DNA from: a candidate division KSB1 bacterium | GTDB lineage: Bacteria; Zhuqueibacterota; Zhuqueibacteria; Zhuqueibacterales; Zhuqueibacteraceae | Direction of reading: 5' to 3' | DNA length: 64,000 nt | Assembly (NCBI GenBank): GCA_034506175.1 | Contig: JAPDQB010000002.1 | Location: 1-64,000, forward strand | Notes under the pieces: generated by a model | What the model was told of the DNA's origin: nothing | Databases searched by the model: none | The model's input: only the letters and a program-made list of their open reading frames with translations | Shown: one piece after another, positions 6,799 through 15,364 of the stretch | Layout of the letters: each line of letters begins with the position of its first letter | How positions within the stretch are numbered: position 1 is the stretch's first letter | Program-made: the position numbers and the translations under genes

Positions 6799-8196
6799 AT
6801 GCACTTTTTTCTGGAACACATGTTTAAACCGTCATTCGCCGGAACGCCGGTGGGGAGCCGCTCGACATCCAAGCGCCGTCGAAGACGCCAGCGTGATTTT
6901 TCCAAGAAAGGCAAAAAGAGAAATCAATCGCTGGTGCACTGTCAGGCCGCGCCAGCCGCGCTTCATCTGCAACGAACTTCCTTCACCAGCATGCCAGTTT
7001 TAGGATGGAAAGGCATTTGGGCGGCGCTGGGAATTTTTTCGCTGCTCGGCGCCGGGCCGTTGAATCGCAGCGATGAGTTGGTGTGGTTGATGGAAAACTT
7101 TTCGCGCCATTGCGGGGCTCACGCCGGCAAACGCAATGAAGCGAGGCTGTTTTCATCATTCACCGGCACACCGTCTTCGAGCTGGCGAGCGGAAAATTTT
7201 TTGAAGGAGACGGCGCCGATTCGTTCCCGGCAACCGGGGGCTTTGCCGCATTCTTCCGAATCAACGCGGACGACGGTTCAGAAGCGTTTTGAACAATCTT
7301 TTTTCCGCACCGGTCAAGCGATTGAGCCAGAAAAAACGTTGAGCGGGCCAGTCGCGGCACAGTGGGCGAGCCTCGAATCACCGCGGCTGCCGCACCGGAC
7401 TTTTCCGCCCGATTTGATCGCGAGCGATCCGCGTTTGGGAAGAATGGCGTTCATGATGTGGCCGGCTTCGTCGTCGCCGGTTCGCCGGCCCGGTTTGCGG
7501 TGGGAACGTTTGGCGCTGGTTCAAACCGGCAGTTTGGGAATGACTGTGTTCGGCTTTCGGAAGATGGATGAATTTTTCGGCCGAGGCCAGCGCTCTTTTC
7601 GCGCCGGCAATGATTGGACCAGTGACCGTACGCTGCATTTCGATGAGCTGCTGCATTTTCAAGGCGGCTACCGGATTACGCAAGGCTTGATCGAGATGTA
7701 TCGCTGGGCCGGATTGAACGCGACGTGGGCGGAATGCCTCGGCGCCGGCACGGCGGCTTCGGTGATGACGTATCTCGAGTACGTCGACGGCCGCCGTCCC
7801 AAGCCCAAGCAAGGTGCGAGTTATTCGGATTTCACGGCGAATCTGCTCGGCGTCGGCTTTGCGCTTGCCAAACAGCACGTCGCCATGCTGCAAGATGTCG
7901 ATCTGCGCCTCAACTACACTTCGTTCGGTGACGTGTTGCACAAAAAAACTTTGCTGAAATACGATCGCATGACACACTGGCTCACGTACGATCTGAAACG
8001 CCAGTGGAACGTGCCGTTGCATGTCGGTATCGGTTACGGTGTGCAAAATTCGTTCAAGCCGAATGTGCGTTCGGAAATCTATCTCGGCGTCGGCTTGACG
8101 CCGGTGGATATTTTGGAGCGCTATTATCCCGCCGCCGCCAAGCCCCTGGCGTGGTTGAGCATGTATCATTTCGGCTGGCAGGTGCAGATCAAGTAA
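6799..8196 (+). CDS. DUF2279-like envelope protein with long N-terminal extension
   Basis: The last ~210 residues match the DUF2279 pattern of predicted periplasmic lipoproteins: LHFDELLHFQGGYRITQGL, YRWAGLNATWAECLGAGTAA, a short helix and SDFTANLLGVGFALAK. They end in beta-rich segments (VPLHVGIGYGVQNSF, YLGVGLTPVDILERY). The first ~230 residues are an unusual arginine-rich, poorly structured stretch with one hydrophobic segment (GWKGIWAALGIFSLLGAGPL, ~70-90) that may be the real signal or anchor. The ATG at 6799 has an ideal AAAGGAGG; a shorter start at the methionine before VLGWKG would give a more normal secreted protein. Function unknown. Confidence 0.75.
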   Translation: MHFFLEHMFKPSFAGTPVGSRSTSKRRRRRQRDFSKKGKKRNQSLVHCQAAPAALHLQRTSFTSMPVLGWKGIWAALGIFSLLGAGPLNRSDELVWLMENFSRHCGAHAGKRNEARLFSSFTGTPSSSWRAENFLKETAPIRSRQPGALPHSSESTRTTVQKRFEQSFFRTGQAIEPEKTLSGPVAAQWASLESPRLPHRTFPPDLIASDPRLGRMAFMMWPASSSPVRRPGLRWERLALVQTGSLGMTVFGFRKMDEFFGRGQRSFRAGNDWTSDRTLHFDELLHFQGGYRITQGLIEMYRWAGLNATWAECLGAGTAASVMTYLEYVDGRRPKPKQGASYSDFTANLLGVGFALAKQHVAMLQDVDLRLNYTSFGDVLHKKTLLKYDRMTHWLTYDLKRQWNVPLHVGIGYGVQNSFKPNVRSEIYLGVGLTPVDILERYYPAAAKPLAWLSMYHFGWQVQIK

Positions 8197-8210
8197 AATC
8201 GAACGATGTT

Positions 8211-8241
8211 ACCGACCGGTCACTTCGAGTGACCGGTCGGT
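8211..8241. terminator. Perfect 14-bp hairpin between convergent genes
   Basis: ACCGACCGGTCACT (8211-8224) and AGTGACCGGTCGGT (8228-8241) are exact inverse copies around a TCG loop, so it can fold as a very stable UUCG-type loop. It sits 15 bases past the stop of the plus-strand gene and about 190 bases past the stop of the minus-strand gene. There is no T-run, but the position fits a bidirectional transcription end. Confidence 0.6.
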
Positions 8242-8431
8242 GGTCTAAAGATATCCCTTCCTCTTCAACCATTGTCGCAGCGTCATCACCGCCGACACAA
8301 ACGGCGCGCCAAAAGAGTAACCGACCACGATGAGGCGATTGGTATCGACATTTCCCTGCATTTTTGTTTACCAACCCCAACAACACAATACCGTGTCTTG
8401 GCAAGATTTTTCTGGAAGGAATAAAAGGTTT

Positions 8432-9406
8432 CTAAAAAATCCAGGTGTACCCCAGAAAAATCGCCAGGCCGGCGTGAATAAGCAGCGTGATGAACATCAA
8501 ATAGGTAAAGGGCAGGTGCAACGTGTGCCAATGCGAGAAGGCGCGGGTGGTTAAATCCAGCGTAACGCGGCTGCTCTCCAAAAAAAGTTTGCGCGACAAG
8601 ATTGACAGAAGGCGGTGAGTCGCCGCGCTCGACAAGCCCTGTCGGCGCAAATGCCGCCGCCATACGCGTATTTCGCGCCGCCGCGCCAGCCACAGGTGCA
8701 GCAACGAGCGCCAATCAGCGGAAAAATTTTGTCCCGGCACACTTGCAGAAATGGCTTCAGCGCCCGCGCTGCGCCATCCCATGGTTTCGAGATGGCGCTG
8801 CACCACTTTAATTTCGGCTTCGATTTCTTTTAAAGAAAGCATGATGCCGCGCTGGTTGCGCGGCAATTGCGCGAACAGAAAGCGCCCGACAAAGCCGCTG
8901 GCCATCACCAGCATCATCGACCAGTAGCAAATCGAGGCCAAACCGCCGAACTTGAAGGTGGTGTGCAGCGTCGCCAGCAGCGGCCCGGCGATGCCGAAAT
9001 AAACATGAAATTGAAACCACACCCGCGGCGCGCCGAGATTTTCCAGCAGTCGCCAGCGTTTTCGCAGCGGATAGAGCAGCGTCAGCAAACAAAACAATCC
9101 GCCAATGACGCCAAAACCTTGCCCGACCAAGCCGCTCGGCTTGAAGGTTTCGTGCAATGAATATTTTGGCCGCTCCACTAAGGGCGCGCGATAATAGTCC
9201 CCGGCCAACCGCAGCGCCGCAAAAATGACGAAAGCCGTGAGAAAAATCACGCCATAAAGCACAAGCTTCTGCGCGTTGAAAGCGCGGGCGGACGATGCCG
9301 GCGCGGCTCTCGAAATGCCAATTGAAAATTCGTCGCGCGCGGCATGCAACGAGGCGCGTTCGCCGGATTTCAGTGTTGAAGCATCTTGTATGGGCATGGT
9401 TGGCAA
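8432..9406 (-). CDS. Membrane cytochrome b/ferric-reductase-like protein
   Basis: This 324-aa integral membrane protein has helices at ~47-67, ~95-112, ~130-150, ~160-180 and ~295-320. Histidines are placed to bind haem: FQFHVYFGIAGPLLATLHTT in the middle and HWHTLHLPFTYLMFITLLIH at the end. This layout fits the ferric-reductase-like transmembrane superfamily, in which haem b carries electrons across the membrane. A long cytoplasmic loop with arginine-rich coiled segments (~190-285) separates the two halves. It lies 86 bases downstream of an FAD/4Fe-4S oxidoreductase on the same strand, a likely electron donor. The substrate is unknown. The first methionine is taken; one three codons later is equally possible. 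Confidence 0.7.
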   Translation of the reverse strand: MPTMPIQDASTLKSGERASLHAARDEFSIGISRAAPASSARAFNAQKLVLYGVIFLTAFVIFAALRLAGDYYRAPLVERPKYSLHETFKPSGLVGQGFGVIGGLFCLLTLLYPLRKRWRLLENLGAPRVWFQFHVYFGIAGPLLATLHTTFKFGGLASICYWSMMLVMASGFVGRFLFAQLPRNQRGIMLSLKEIEAEIKVVQRHLETMGWRSAGAEAISASVPGQNFSADWRSLLHLWLARRREIRVWRRHLRRQGLSSAATHRLLSILSRKLFLESSRVTLDLTTRAFSHWHTLHLPFTYLMFITLLIHAGLAIFLGYTWIF

Positions 9407-9440
9407 TTTGAACTATTGAGCAAAAATTTAGCGATTGTTT

Positions 9441-9472
9441 TGATCCGGGCGATTCGGACAATCCGGATACCA
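9441..9472. repeat. Intergenic repeat copy C (partial)
   Basis: TGATCCGGGCGATTCGGACA and the following ATCCGGATACCA repeat the core of the longer copies at 10819 and 15041, with small differences. It lies between the oxidoreductase and the membrane-reductase genes. Confidence 0.5.
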
Positions 9473-9492
9473 AAAACGTTTTTCCTGCAATT

Positions 9493-10803
9493 TCAAACTG
9501 ATTTCCTTCCCGGCAACGGCTCGCCGTACAGCGTGCGCATTTCAATGCCGATCTCTTTCAAAAATTCAAACGGCATGACGCCGCCGGCCATGACGATGAC
9601 GTCGTCATTGGGAATATTTTTTTCCTCGCCGTTCACCTCCAGGCGCACGGATTGCGGGGCAATGGCTTTGACCACGCTGGGCATGAGGGCGTGAATGCGG
9701 CGCTGGCGCACGGCTTCTTCAAACAGTTGGCGATTGCGCGGCTTGGCGCGCGCGATCGTGCCTTGCCGATAAGAAAGCGCGACGCGCGCACCCGCATCGG
9801 CCAACATCAACGCGCACTCCAGTGCGCTGTCGCCGCCGCCAACGACGAGGCAATGGCGGCCGGCAAATTCCTGCGGATCATCGAGTTGATAAATGACTTT
9901 TGGCAGTTCTTCGCCCGGTACGCCCAATTGGCGCGGCGTTCCCCGCCGGCCAAGTGCGAGCACGACGTTGGCTGCGGTGTAGCGGTGATTGCCGGCAATG
10001 ACCTCCAGCACATTTCCTTTCCGCTCAATTTTTTCGACGCGTGTTTTCGTTTGAATGTTAATGCCGGTTTTCTGAATGATCTTTTGCCATTCCGCCAACA
10101 AGTCTTCCTTGCGCACGTCGCGAAAATGAATTTTGCCGTAGCCCGGCAAGTGCAACGGCGCGGTCATGACGACTTTGCGCCGGGGATATTTCAACACCGT
10201 GCCGCCGATGTCATTTTGCTCGAGCGTGAGATAGCGCAGCTTTTTCGCCGCCGCCTGAAGGGTGGCGCCCAATCCGGCCGGGCCGGCGCCGACGATGATG
10301 ACGTCATACCTCGCCGCATTTTTTTGCGGCTTTGCGGCGATGGCGTCGATGCACTGCATGCCTTGCCGCATCGAGTTGCGAATCAAGCCGATGCCGCCCA
10401 GCTCGCCGGCCACATATACTCCCGGCACGCGCGTTTGAAAAAATTCATCGGTCACCGGCACTTCCACGCCGTTTTCTCTGGCGCCGAGCACCAATGTGAT
10501 CGCACCGACCGGGCAAGCGACCTCGCATTTGCCGTGGCCGACGCAATGATCGGGCTGCAAAAGAACGGATTTCATATTGACCAGCCCCAGCACATTTTGC
10601 TCCGGACAGGCAGTGATGCAACTGCCGCAGCCGATGCACAGATCGGGGTTGATGAACGGATGCAACGACGGCGGCGCGGCAATGCCGTCGCGAATATTTT
10701 GCTGCAGCTTGCTTTGGTGCAAACGATCTTGTTTGGCGCGGTGCCGGTGTTGCCAACCCACGAGCAGCAAAGCCAAAGCAAGAACGATAAACAATTCTGG
10801 CAT
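9493..10803 (-). CDS. FAD/NAD(P)-dependent oxidoreductase with N-terminal ferredoxin domain
   Basis: The 436-aa protein starts with one membrane helix (ELFIVLALALLLVGW). A ferredoxin domain follows (~52-105) with one complete 4Fe-4S motif, CIGCGSCITACP, and a second in which the second cysteine is histidine, CVGHGKCEVACP. A thioredoxin-reductase/YpdA-like flavoprotein fold comes next: GAGPAGLGATLQA for FAD (~172-185), VGGGDSALECALML for NAD(P) (~325), and the C-terminal VIVMAGG. A CxxC redox disulphide is absent, so it is not a thioredoxin reductase. It probably passes electrons between NAD(P)H and the membrane cytochrome encoded next. Membrane-bound, cytoplasmic side. Confidence 0.85.
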   Translation of the reverse strand: MPELFIVLALALLLVGWQHRHRAKQDRLHQSKLQQNIRDGIAAPPSLHPFINPDLCIGCGSCITACPEQNVLGLVNMKSVLLQPDHCVGHGKCEVACPVGAITLVLGARENGVEVPVTDEFFQTRVPGVYVAGELGGIGLIRNSMRQGMQCIDAIAAKPQKNAARYDVIIVGAGPAGLGATLQAAAKKLRYLTLEQNDIGGTVLKYPRRKVVMTAPLHLPGYGKIHFRDVRKEDLLAEWQKIIQKTGINIQTKTRVEKIERKGNVLEVIAGNHRYTAANVVLALGRRGTPRQLGVPGEELPKVIYQLDDPQEFAGRHCLVVGGGDSALECALMLADAGARVALSYRQGTIARAKPRNRQLFEEAVRQRRIHALMPSVVKAIAPQSVRLEVNGEEKNIPNDDVIVMAGGVMPFEFLKEIGIEMRTLYGEPLPGRKSV

Positions 10804-10818
10804 GAATTACATTTCAGT

Positions 10819-10946
10819 AAAAGCTTTTTGCATCCGAATTTTACGAATCGCGCGGATCAAAAATCTCATGGCTTGAATCCGGACGATTCGGCAAATCCGG
10901 ATACCACTAAAAGTCCATGCTGTTTTGCAAAAATAGCACTTGTAAG
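10819..10946. repeat. Intergenic repeat copy A
   Basis: This copy runs from AAAAGCTTTTTGCATCCG through TTACGAATCG, GAATCCGGACGATTCGGCAA and ATACCACTAAAAGT to ACTTGTAAG. The copy at 15041-15172 has the same blocks in the same order and orientation with scattered substitutions. Both copies lie in gaps at the two ends of the two-component operon. The core contains an inverted ATCCGG...CCGGAT. Confidence 0.75.
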
Positions 10947-10991
10947 ACTCTTGCGGCCTTGTCACCTCAACTCGTCATTCGCATTGGTAAA

Positions 10992-12509
10992 TCAATCCGT
11001 ATCAGAAATCAGGCAACTTTTGTTTTCACTGTCAGTAGCGACATTTAGCAAATCTTGCGCCGTCTCCGCCTGCCGTGGCAGCGTGACTGTAAAAATGCTG
11101 CCTTCGCCTAAACGGCTTGAAACGGATATGGTACCGCCATGCGCTTTGATAATGCTGGCGCAAATCGCCAGGCCCAGTCCGGCGCCTTTCGCTTTTTTTG
11201 AAAAAAGTTTGCCGCGATAAAAGCGGTCGAAAATTCGCTCCCAATCCTCGCGCGGAATGCCGGGGCCGGTGTCCGCCACTTGCAGCACGACATTGTCCGG
11301 CGCGTTTTCCAACGTGACGGTGATGGACTTGCCAGCGGGCGTATATTTTACCGCATTTTCGAGGAGATTGAAAATCAACTCCGCCAGCCGGTTGGGATCC
11401 GCGGTGATCAAGCAATCCCGCGCGATCCGGCTCTCGAGGCGAAGATTTTTGCTTTTGGCGAGAATGCCGGCGCGCTTGACTTCATTTTCGCAAATCGCCG
11501 CCACGTCAACATCGGGTTGCGGAACGATCAGACTGCCGGCGTCGGCTTTGGCCAGCGTCAACAAATTGTCGACGATTTTGCCGAGGTATTTGGCTTCATC
11601 TTCAATGATGCCCAGCGTCTCCCGATACTCATCTATGTCACGCAGTTGTCGCAGGGCGACTTCGATTTCGCCGATGATGATGGTCAGCGGCGTGCGCAGA
11701 TGGTGCGAAGCGTCCGAGACAAAATTGGATTTCAAGCGATCGAGTTCTTTGAGCTTTTCGTAAAGCTGGCGATATTTTTCCTGCGATTCGCGCAAGCGTT
11801 CGTGGCGCGACTGCAGCTCGGACATCATGCGGTTGAAAACTTCCGCCAAACTGCCGATTTCATCAGTGAACGCCGTGGTGGTGGCACCGTCATAACTGCC
11901 CTGTGCGATAATCGCCTGCATTTGCGCATGCAGCCGGGAAATCGGCTGAGTGATGCGCTGGGAAATCTGGTTGATAAAAATCAGCCCCAAAACGAAGGCA
12001 ATCGTCGTGAACGCGAACGTGGCAATGCGATACTCGCGGGCTTGCCGGTGCATATCCTCAAGGCTATAACCCAGCAGCAGGGCGCCGAACGGCTGTTGTT
12101 CTTGATTGCCGATTTCGCGCCGAATCATGATGTGATCGTCGCTCACCCCATTGGCAGCGAGCGCGAAAGCGACGTGGCCGGGATTGTAAGCAACGAGACT
12201 GTCTCCTGCTTCATCAAAAAGAAACAGGCAGGACACATTGTTGTCAAGGCGCATGGCCGAAACCGTTTGCTCCAGCAGCGCATAGTTGTGCGCTTCCAAA
12301 GCGAGGGCGACGGCAACCACAATCGCCTCGGCCATGCGGCTGGCTTCGCGCCAGTATGCTTGCCTGAGCGTTTGCGTGTGGCGCTGCGGAAAATAGAGCA
12401 CGACCGAGATCAGCATGACGGCGAGAGCGGCCATCAGCGGCAGCGCAATTTTCCGGCGGATCGGCAGGTTCGCGAGCCACGATCGCGGCGGTTGGCGAAG
12501 CTTCAGCAT
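10992..12509 (-). CDS. Two-component sensor histidine kinase
   Basis: This inner-membrane sensor has one helix at ~22-44, a periplasmic sensing domain (~45-165), a second helix (~168-185) and HAMP (~186-240). The dimerisation/phosphoacceptor domain with SDASHHLRTPLT puts the histidine near residue 270, and the HATPase_c domain has N (ELIFNLLENAVKYT), G1 (VADTGPGIP), F (RIFDRFYRG) and G2 (GAGLGLAI) boxes. All kinase motifs are intact. It is the last gene of a four-gene minus-strand group with an OmpR-type regulator, a porin and a PstS-like protein. The periplasmic binding protein encoded just before it could present the signal. Confidence 0.92.
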   Translation of the reverse strand: MLKLRQPPRSWLANLPIRRKIALPLMAALAVMLISVVLYFPQRHTQTLRQAYWREASRMAEAIVVAVALALEAHNYALLEQTVSAMRLDNNVSCLFLFDEAGDSLVAYNPGHVAFALAANGVSDDHIMIRREIGNQEQQPFGALLLGYSLEDMHRQAREYRIATFAFTTIAFVLGLIFINQISQRITQPISRLHAQMQAIIAQGSYDGATTTAFTDEIGSLAEVFNRMMSELQSRHERLRESQEKYRQLYEKLKELDRLKSNFVSDASHHLRTPLTIIIGEIEVALRQLRDIDEYRETLGIIEDEAKYLGKIVDNLLTLAKADAGSLIVPQPDVDVAAICENEVKRAGILAKSKNLRLESRIARDCLITADPNRLAELIFNLLENAVKYTPAGKSITVTLENAPDNVVLQVADTGPGIPREDWERIFDRFYRGKLFSKKAKGAGLGLAICASIIKAHGGTISVSSRLGEGSIFTVTLPRQAETAQDLLNVATDSENKSCLISDTD

Positions 12510-12663
12510 TTTTATTTCATTTATAAATTCTCAACATGGACAAGCCACAACCAATTTTTCCAACGGATGAAAAAAAGACCAACGGATAAAAGCAATTGAC
12601 CGCAAAATGATCAAGGCAAAATTATTTTGTCTTTCAAGGCGGCCTGAATAGTTACAACTCGAA

Positions 12664-13176
12664 TTACTTTGCCGCTTTTTTGCGCAGCAGATACTGCGGA
12701 TGATGATAATCGCGGCCATCGATGAGCACGGCGCGAATGGAATTGTCCTTGGCCTGCTGCAACAATTCCAATGGCAGAAAGCCGATGGCATTGTCGTGCG
12801 CCGCCAGATAGCCGAGAAATTTCGCCGCATCGGAAAAGCTCTTCGGCGGCAGCACGCGCGCGCCGGAAAAAATCAGGCGCAGCCAGTGCTTGGCGATCGC
12901 ATAAGAGTTGGCGCCGTAAAGCTGCGTATAAAAATCATCGCCGGCGGGGGCAAACTCGACAATTTGCAAAGGCGTCAACTGCTTTGGGCCGGCGGGCTCG
13001 CCCTTGAAAATTTTTTGCAGGTCCTTGCTCGAAAGGCTGTCAATTTTACTTTTCGCCGGAACGACGACAACGATTTGCGACGCGGCGGTGCCGGGCAGAA
13101 GCGCGGCGAGCAGCGTGCCGGTGACGAAACTGCGAGCGAGCATTTTTTTGAGGTCTGAACTGATCACCATGGTCAC
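12664..13176 (-). CDS. Periplasmic PstS-like (PBP-like) binding protein
   Basis: The 170-aa secreted protein has a signal peptide (LARSFVTGTLLAALLPGTAA). A half-size binding domain follows with IVVVVPAKSKIDSLSSKDLQ, IFKGE and NAIGFLPLELLQQ, the pattern of small phosphate-binding-like (PstS-type) proteins found beside two-component systems. It is about half the length of a true PstS, and no pst permease genes are nearby, so sensing or scavenging is likelier than classical uptake. GTG at 13176 or ATG two codons later may start it. It begins three bases after the porin gene. Confidence 0.75.
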   Translation of the reverse strand: MTMVISSDLKKMLARSFVTGTLLAALLPGTAASQIVVVVPAKSKIDSLSSKDLQKIFKGEPAGPKQLTPLQIVEFAPAGDDFYTQLYGANSYAIAKHWLRLIFSGARVLPPKSFSDAAKFLGYLAAHDNAIGFLPLELLQQAKDNSIRAVLIDGRDYHHPQYLLRKKAAK

Positions 13177-13179
13177 CGT

Positions 13180-14244
13180 TCAAAAAACCACTGCCAGCGA
13201 GGCAATACCGAGCGTGTAATGTCGGGGCGCTCCGCTTTCCACGCGCCAGAAATGCACCTCGGCTTTGGCCACGACGGTTTGCCGAATGATTTGCACGCTC
13301 GTGCCAATTGTCACATCCCGCTCCAAATCACCGGACCGCCGCCGGTGCGGATCGAGAATGTCGTAACGAACCAAAATCGTTTGCCGGTTGAAAAGCTGAT
13401 AAGCCAGCTCGCCATAGCCGCCGTTCGCCACTTGATTGGGAGTGAAAACATTCCCCGAATTTAACACCGAATGGGCAAATTCGCCGCTCACGCGCCAGCG
13501 CCGCCATTCAAAACGCAAATCTCCGGCGTGGGAGCTTTGGCGGGTGTGGTGTGCCCAGCCATTTTTTTCGGAATAGAAGGAATATCCGGCTTTCAAATGC
13601 CAGGCCGGCAGCTCCGCCAGCAGCCGCGCCCCAAGCGCTTTATTCTTGTTGTCATCTTGCGCATACGGCTGCCGGCCGCGGCCATTGGCCAGCACAAGCT
13701 GATATTGGAGCGACGCGCCGCCCAGCTCGAGCTTCCCCAAGACTTGCACGCCGAGAGAGAATTTCGCGTAATATCTTTGCTGCTGGCCGAAAGGGTTGGA
13801 ATGAACCCCGTAGATCGACTCCGGCAAAATCGAAGTGTCATAAGCCGGCGCGGCATCGTGAATCTCGTTGTAAATGCCGTACGGCGTCAAAAATTTGCCG
13901 AGCTGCAATTTACATTTTTGCGAGAAGGCGTATTCAAACCAGGCGCGCTCGACGCGAATATCGCCCTCCTCTTCCTCGGCAAAGGTGCTGCCTTCCGTAT
14001 CGCCGGCATGCTCGAATTCGATCTCGCCGAACACGCGCGCCTTATCGTTCAGCAAATAATCGCCGAACAAATTGAAATGGTGCAGATCGAACGTGCCGCG
14101 CTTGCCCACCGAATCCTTGTTGCTGATTTCGGCTTCGAAAGTCAAATAACCGTGCGGCCCGATCAGTTCCTGTCCGAAAACACCATCGGCGCTCAGCCAA
14201 ATGGCCGCAAAAAGCCAAAAAATTTTTCGTCCTGTTTTCACCAC
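13180..14244 (-). CDS. Outer-membrane porin-like beta-barrel
   Basis: The protein has a signal peptide (KIFWLFAAIWLSADGVFG) followed by ~330 residues of alternating amphipathic strands with aromatic belts (GYLTFEAEISNKDS, ARVFGEIEFEHAGD, VERAWFEYAFSQKCKLQLGK). It ends in the phenylalanine expected of an outer-membrane barrel (ASLAVVF). KLQLGKFLTPYGIYNEIH resembles phosphate/carbohydrate-selective porin-type proteins. The gene overlaps the response-regulator stop by seven bases (GTG start), so translation is coupled. With the PstS-like protein it suggests regulated uptake of an anion, which is inferred, not shown. Confidence 0.8.
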   Translation of the reverse strand: MVKTGRKIFWLFAAIWLSADGVFGQELIGPHGYLTFEAEISNKDSVGKRGTFDLHHFNLFGDYLLNDKARVFGEIEFEHAGDTEGSTFAEEEEGDIRVERAWFEYAFSQKCKLQLGKFLTPYGIYNEIHDAAPAYDTSILPESIYGVHSNPFGQQQRYYAKFSLGVQVLGKLELGGASLQYQLVLANGRGRQPYAQDDNKNKALGARLLAELPAWHLKAGYSFYSEKNGWAHHTRQSSHAGDLRFEWRRWRVSGEFAHSVLNSGNVFTPNQVANGGYGELAYQLFNRQTILVRYDILDPHRRRSGDLERDVTIGTSVQIIRQTVVAKAEVHFWRVESGAPRHYTLGIASLAVVF

Positions 14245-14918
14245 TCCATCACCTTCATAACGTAACCGGCGCCGCGCACGGTGTGAATGAGCGCGCGTTT
14301 TGATCCGCAGTCCAATTTTTTGCGCAAATGATTGATGTAAACTTCAACGAGGTTGGTATTCGTCTCGAAGAGATTGCCCCACACGTGCTCGGAGATCGCC
14401 GTGCGCGAGACGACGTTGCCGGCGTTGCGCAGGAGAAATTCCAGCAGTGCAAACTCCCGGCTCGAGAGAAAAATCTTGGCGCCGCCGCGAAACACCTCGC
14501 GCCGCGAGGGATCGAGCACGAGATCGTCCAACTCAAGCTTGGGCGCCATCGGCACGGCCGAGGCGCGCCGCAACAGCGCCCGTATGCGCGCCAGCAGCTC
14601 GTCGAACGAGAACGGCTTGCAGATGTAATCGTCCGCGCCGCTGTCGAGAGCCGCGACGAGATCGGCGGTGCTATCTTTGACGGTGATCATGATCACCGGG
14701 GTGTGCAGACCTTGCTGGCGCCACTGCCGGCACAATTCCACCCCGCTTCTGCCGGGAATCAGCCAGTCCAGCAGAATGAGATCGTAATCGGTGAGCGAGG
14801 CGAGATATTCGCCGTTGTACGCATCTTCGGCAACGTCGGCAACATAGCCCGCCTCTTTGAGGCCTTTCTGAATGAATTTTGCCAACCGCGTTTCATCTTC
14901 GACGATCAAAATTCTCAT
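14238..14918 (-). CDS. OmpR/PhoB-family response regulator
   Basis: The receiver domain (1-120) has the acidic pair VEDE, the phosphoacceptor aspartate in LILLDWLIPGRSG (~residue 51), the switch threonine and KPFSFDEL. The winged-helix DNA-binding domain (~130-225) carries LSSREFALLEFLLRN, VSRTAISEHVWG and VEVYINHLRKKLD. It should bind direct repeats upstream of target genes. A run of four TTAAT repeats with 10-11-base spacing lies 409 bases upstream, in the gap shared with the divergent cytochrome/beta-barrel gene. First gene of the minus-strand two-component operon. Confidence 0.93.
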   Translation of the reverse strand: MRILIVEDETRLAKFIQKGLKEAGYVADVAEDAYNGEYLASLTDYDLILLDWLIPGRSGVELCRQWRQQGLHTPVIMITVKDSTADLVAALDSGADDYICKPFSFDELLARIRALLRRASAVPMAPKLELDDLVLDPSRREVFRGGAKIFLSSREFALLEFLLRNAGNVVSRTAISEHVWGNLFETNTNLVEVYINHLRKKLDCGSKRALIHTVRGAGYVMKVMEW

Positions 14919-15040
14919 GCCACGATCACGAAAAGATTATCCGGCAAACGATGATGAATTGGGGCGATCATTACCAAACACGAAAGAGTCCAATAAACCA
15001 GGCAGATCAGCACAATCCGGACAAGCCGGAACCAAACAGG

Positions 15041-15172
15041 AAAAAGCTTGTTGGTATTCGGATTTTACGAATCGCCCGGATAAAAAAAATCTAATGGTGT
15101 GAATCCGGGCGATTCGGCAAATCCGGATACCACTAAAAGTCTTTGCTTTTTTGCACAGGTATCACTTGTAAG
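15041..15172. repeat. Intergenic repeat copy B
   Basis: This is the second long copy of the family at 10819: AAAAAGCTTG, GATTTTACGAATCGCCCGGA, GTGAATCCGGGCGATTCGGC, ATACCACTAAAAGT and ATCACTTGTAAG are in the same order and orientation. It is preceded by a degenerate extra core at about 15015-15033 (AATCCGGACAAGCCGGAACC). Confidence 0.75.
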
Positions 15173-15326
15173 TTAATCTGCGCAATCCGCATCCAATTTT
15201 TCCTGTAAGCGGCTCGAGCGGATTGAGCAAATCAATTCAGCTCGCAACGTTGCCGCCAGCGGCAATTCTTAAAATATAAGGTCGCGCTCATTCTCTGTCA
15301 ATCATTTTTCGTGAAGTGTCGCAACC

Positions 15327-15364
15327 TTAATGAATTTTAATGCCGGATTAATGATCGGTTAATC
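15327..15364 (+). promoter_or_regulatory. Four TTAAT direct repeats, candidate response-regulator site
   Basis: TTAATG begins at 15327, 15337 and 15348 and TTAATC at 15359, that is spacings of 10, 11 and 11 bases. One helical turn between identical half-sites is the usual geometry for OmpR/PhoB-family dimers; PmrA/QseB-type boxes even share the TTAA core. The site lies between the divergent response-regulator operon and the gene at 15592. Confidence 0.55.

Noticed and set aside
6576-6914. Minus-strand 112-codon frame opposite the DUF2279 gene start
   Set aside because: It covers the plus-strand Shine-Dalgarno and N-terminus of a better-supported gene, has no ribosome site and no recognisable motif.
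11280-12599. 439-codon plus-strand frame across the histidine kinase
   Set aside because: The minus strand codes for a complete kinase with all boxes; the plus frame is an antisense artefact.
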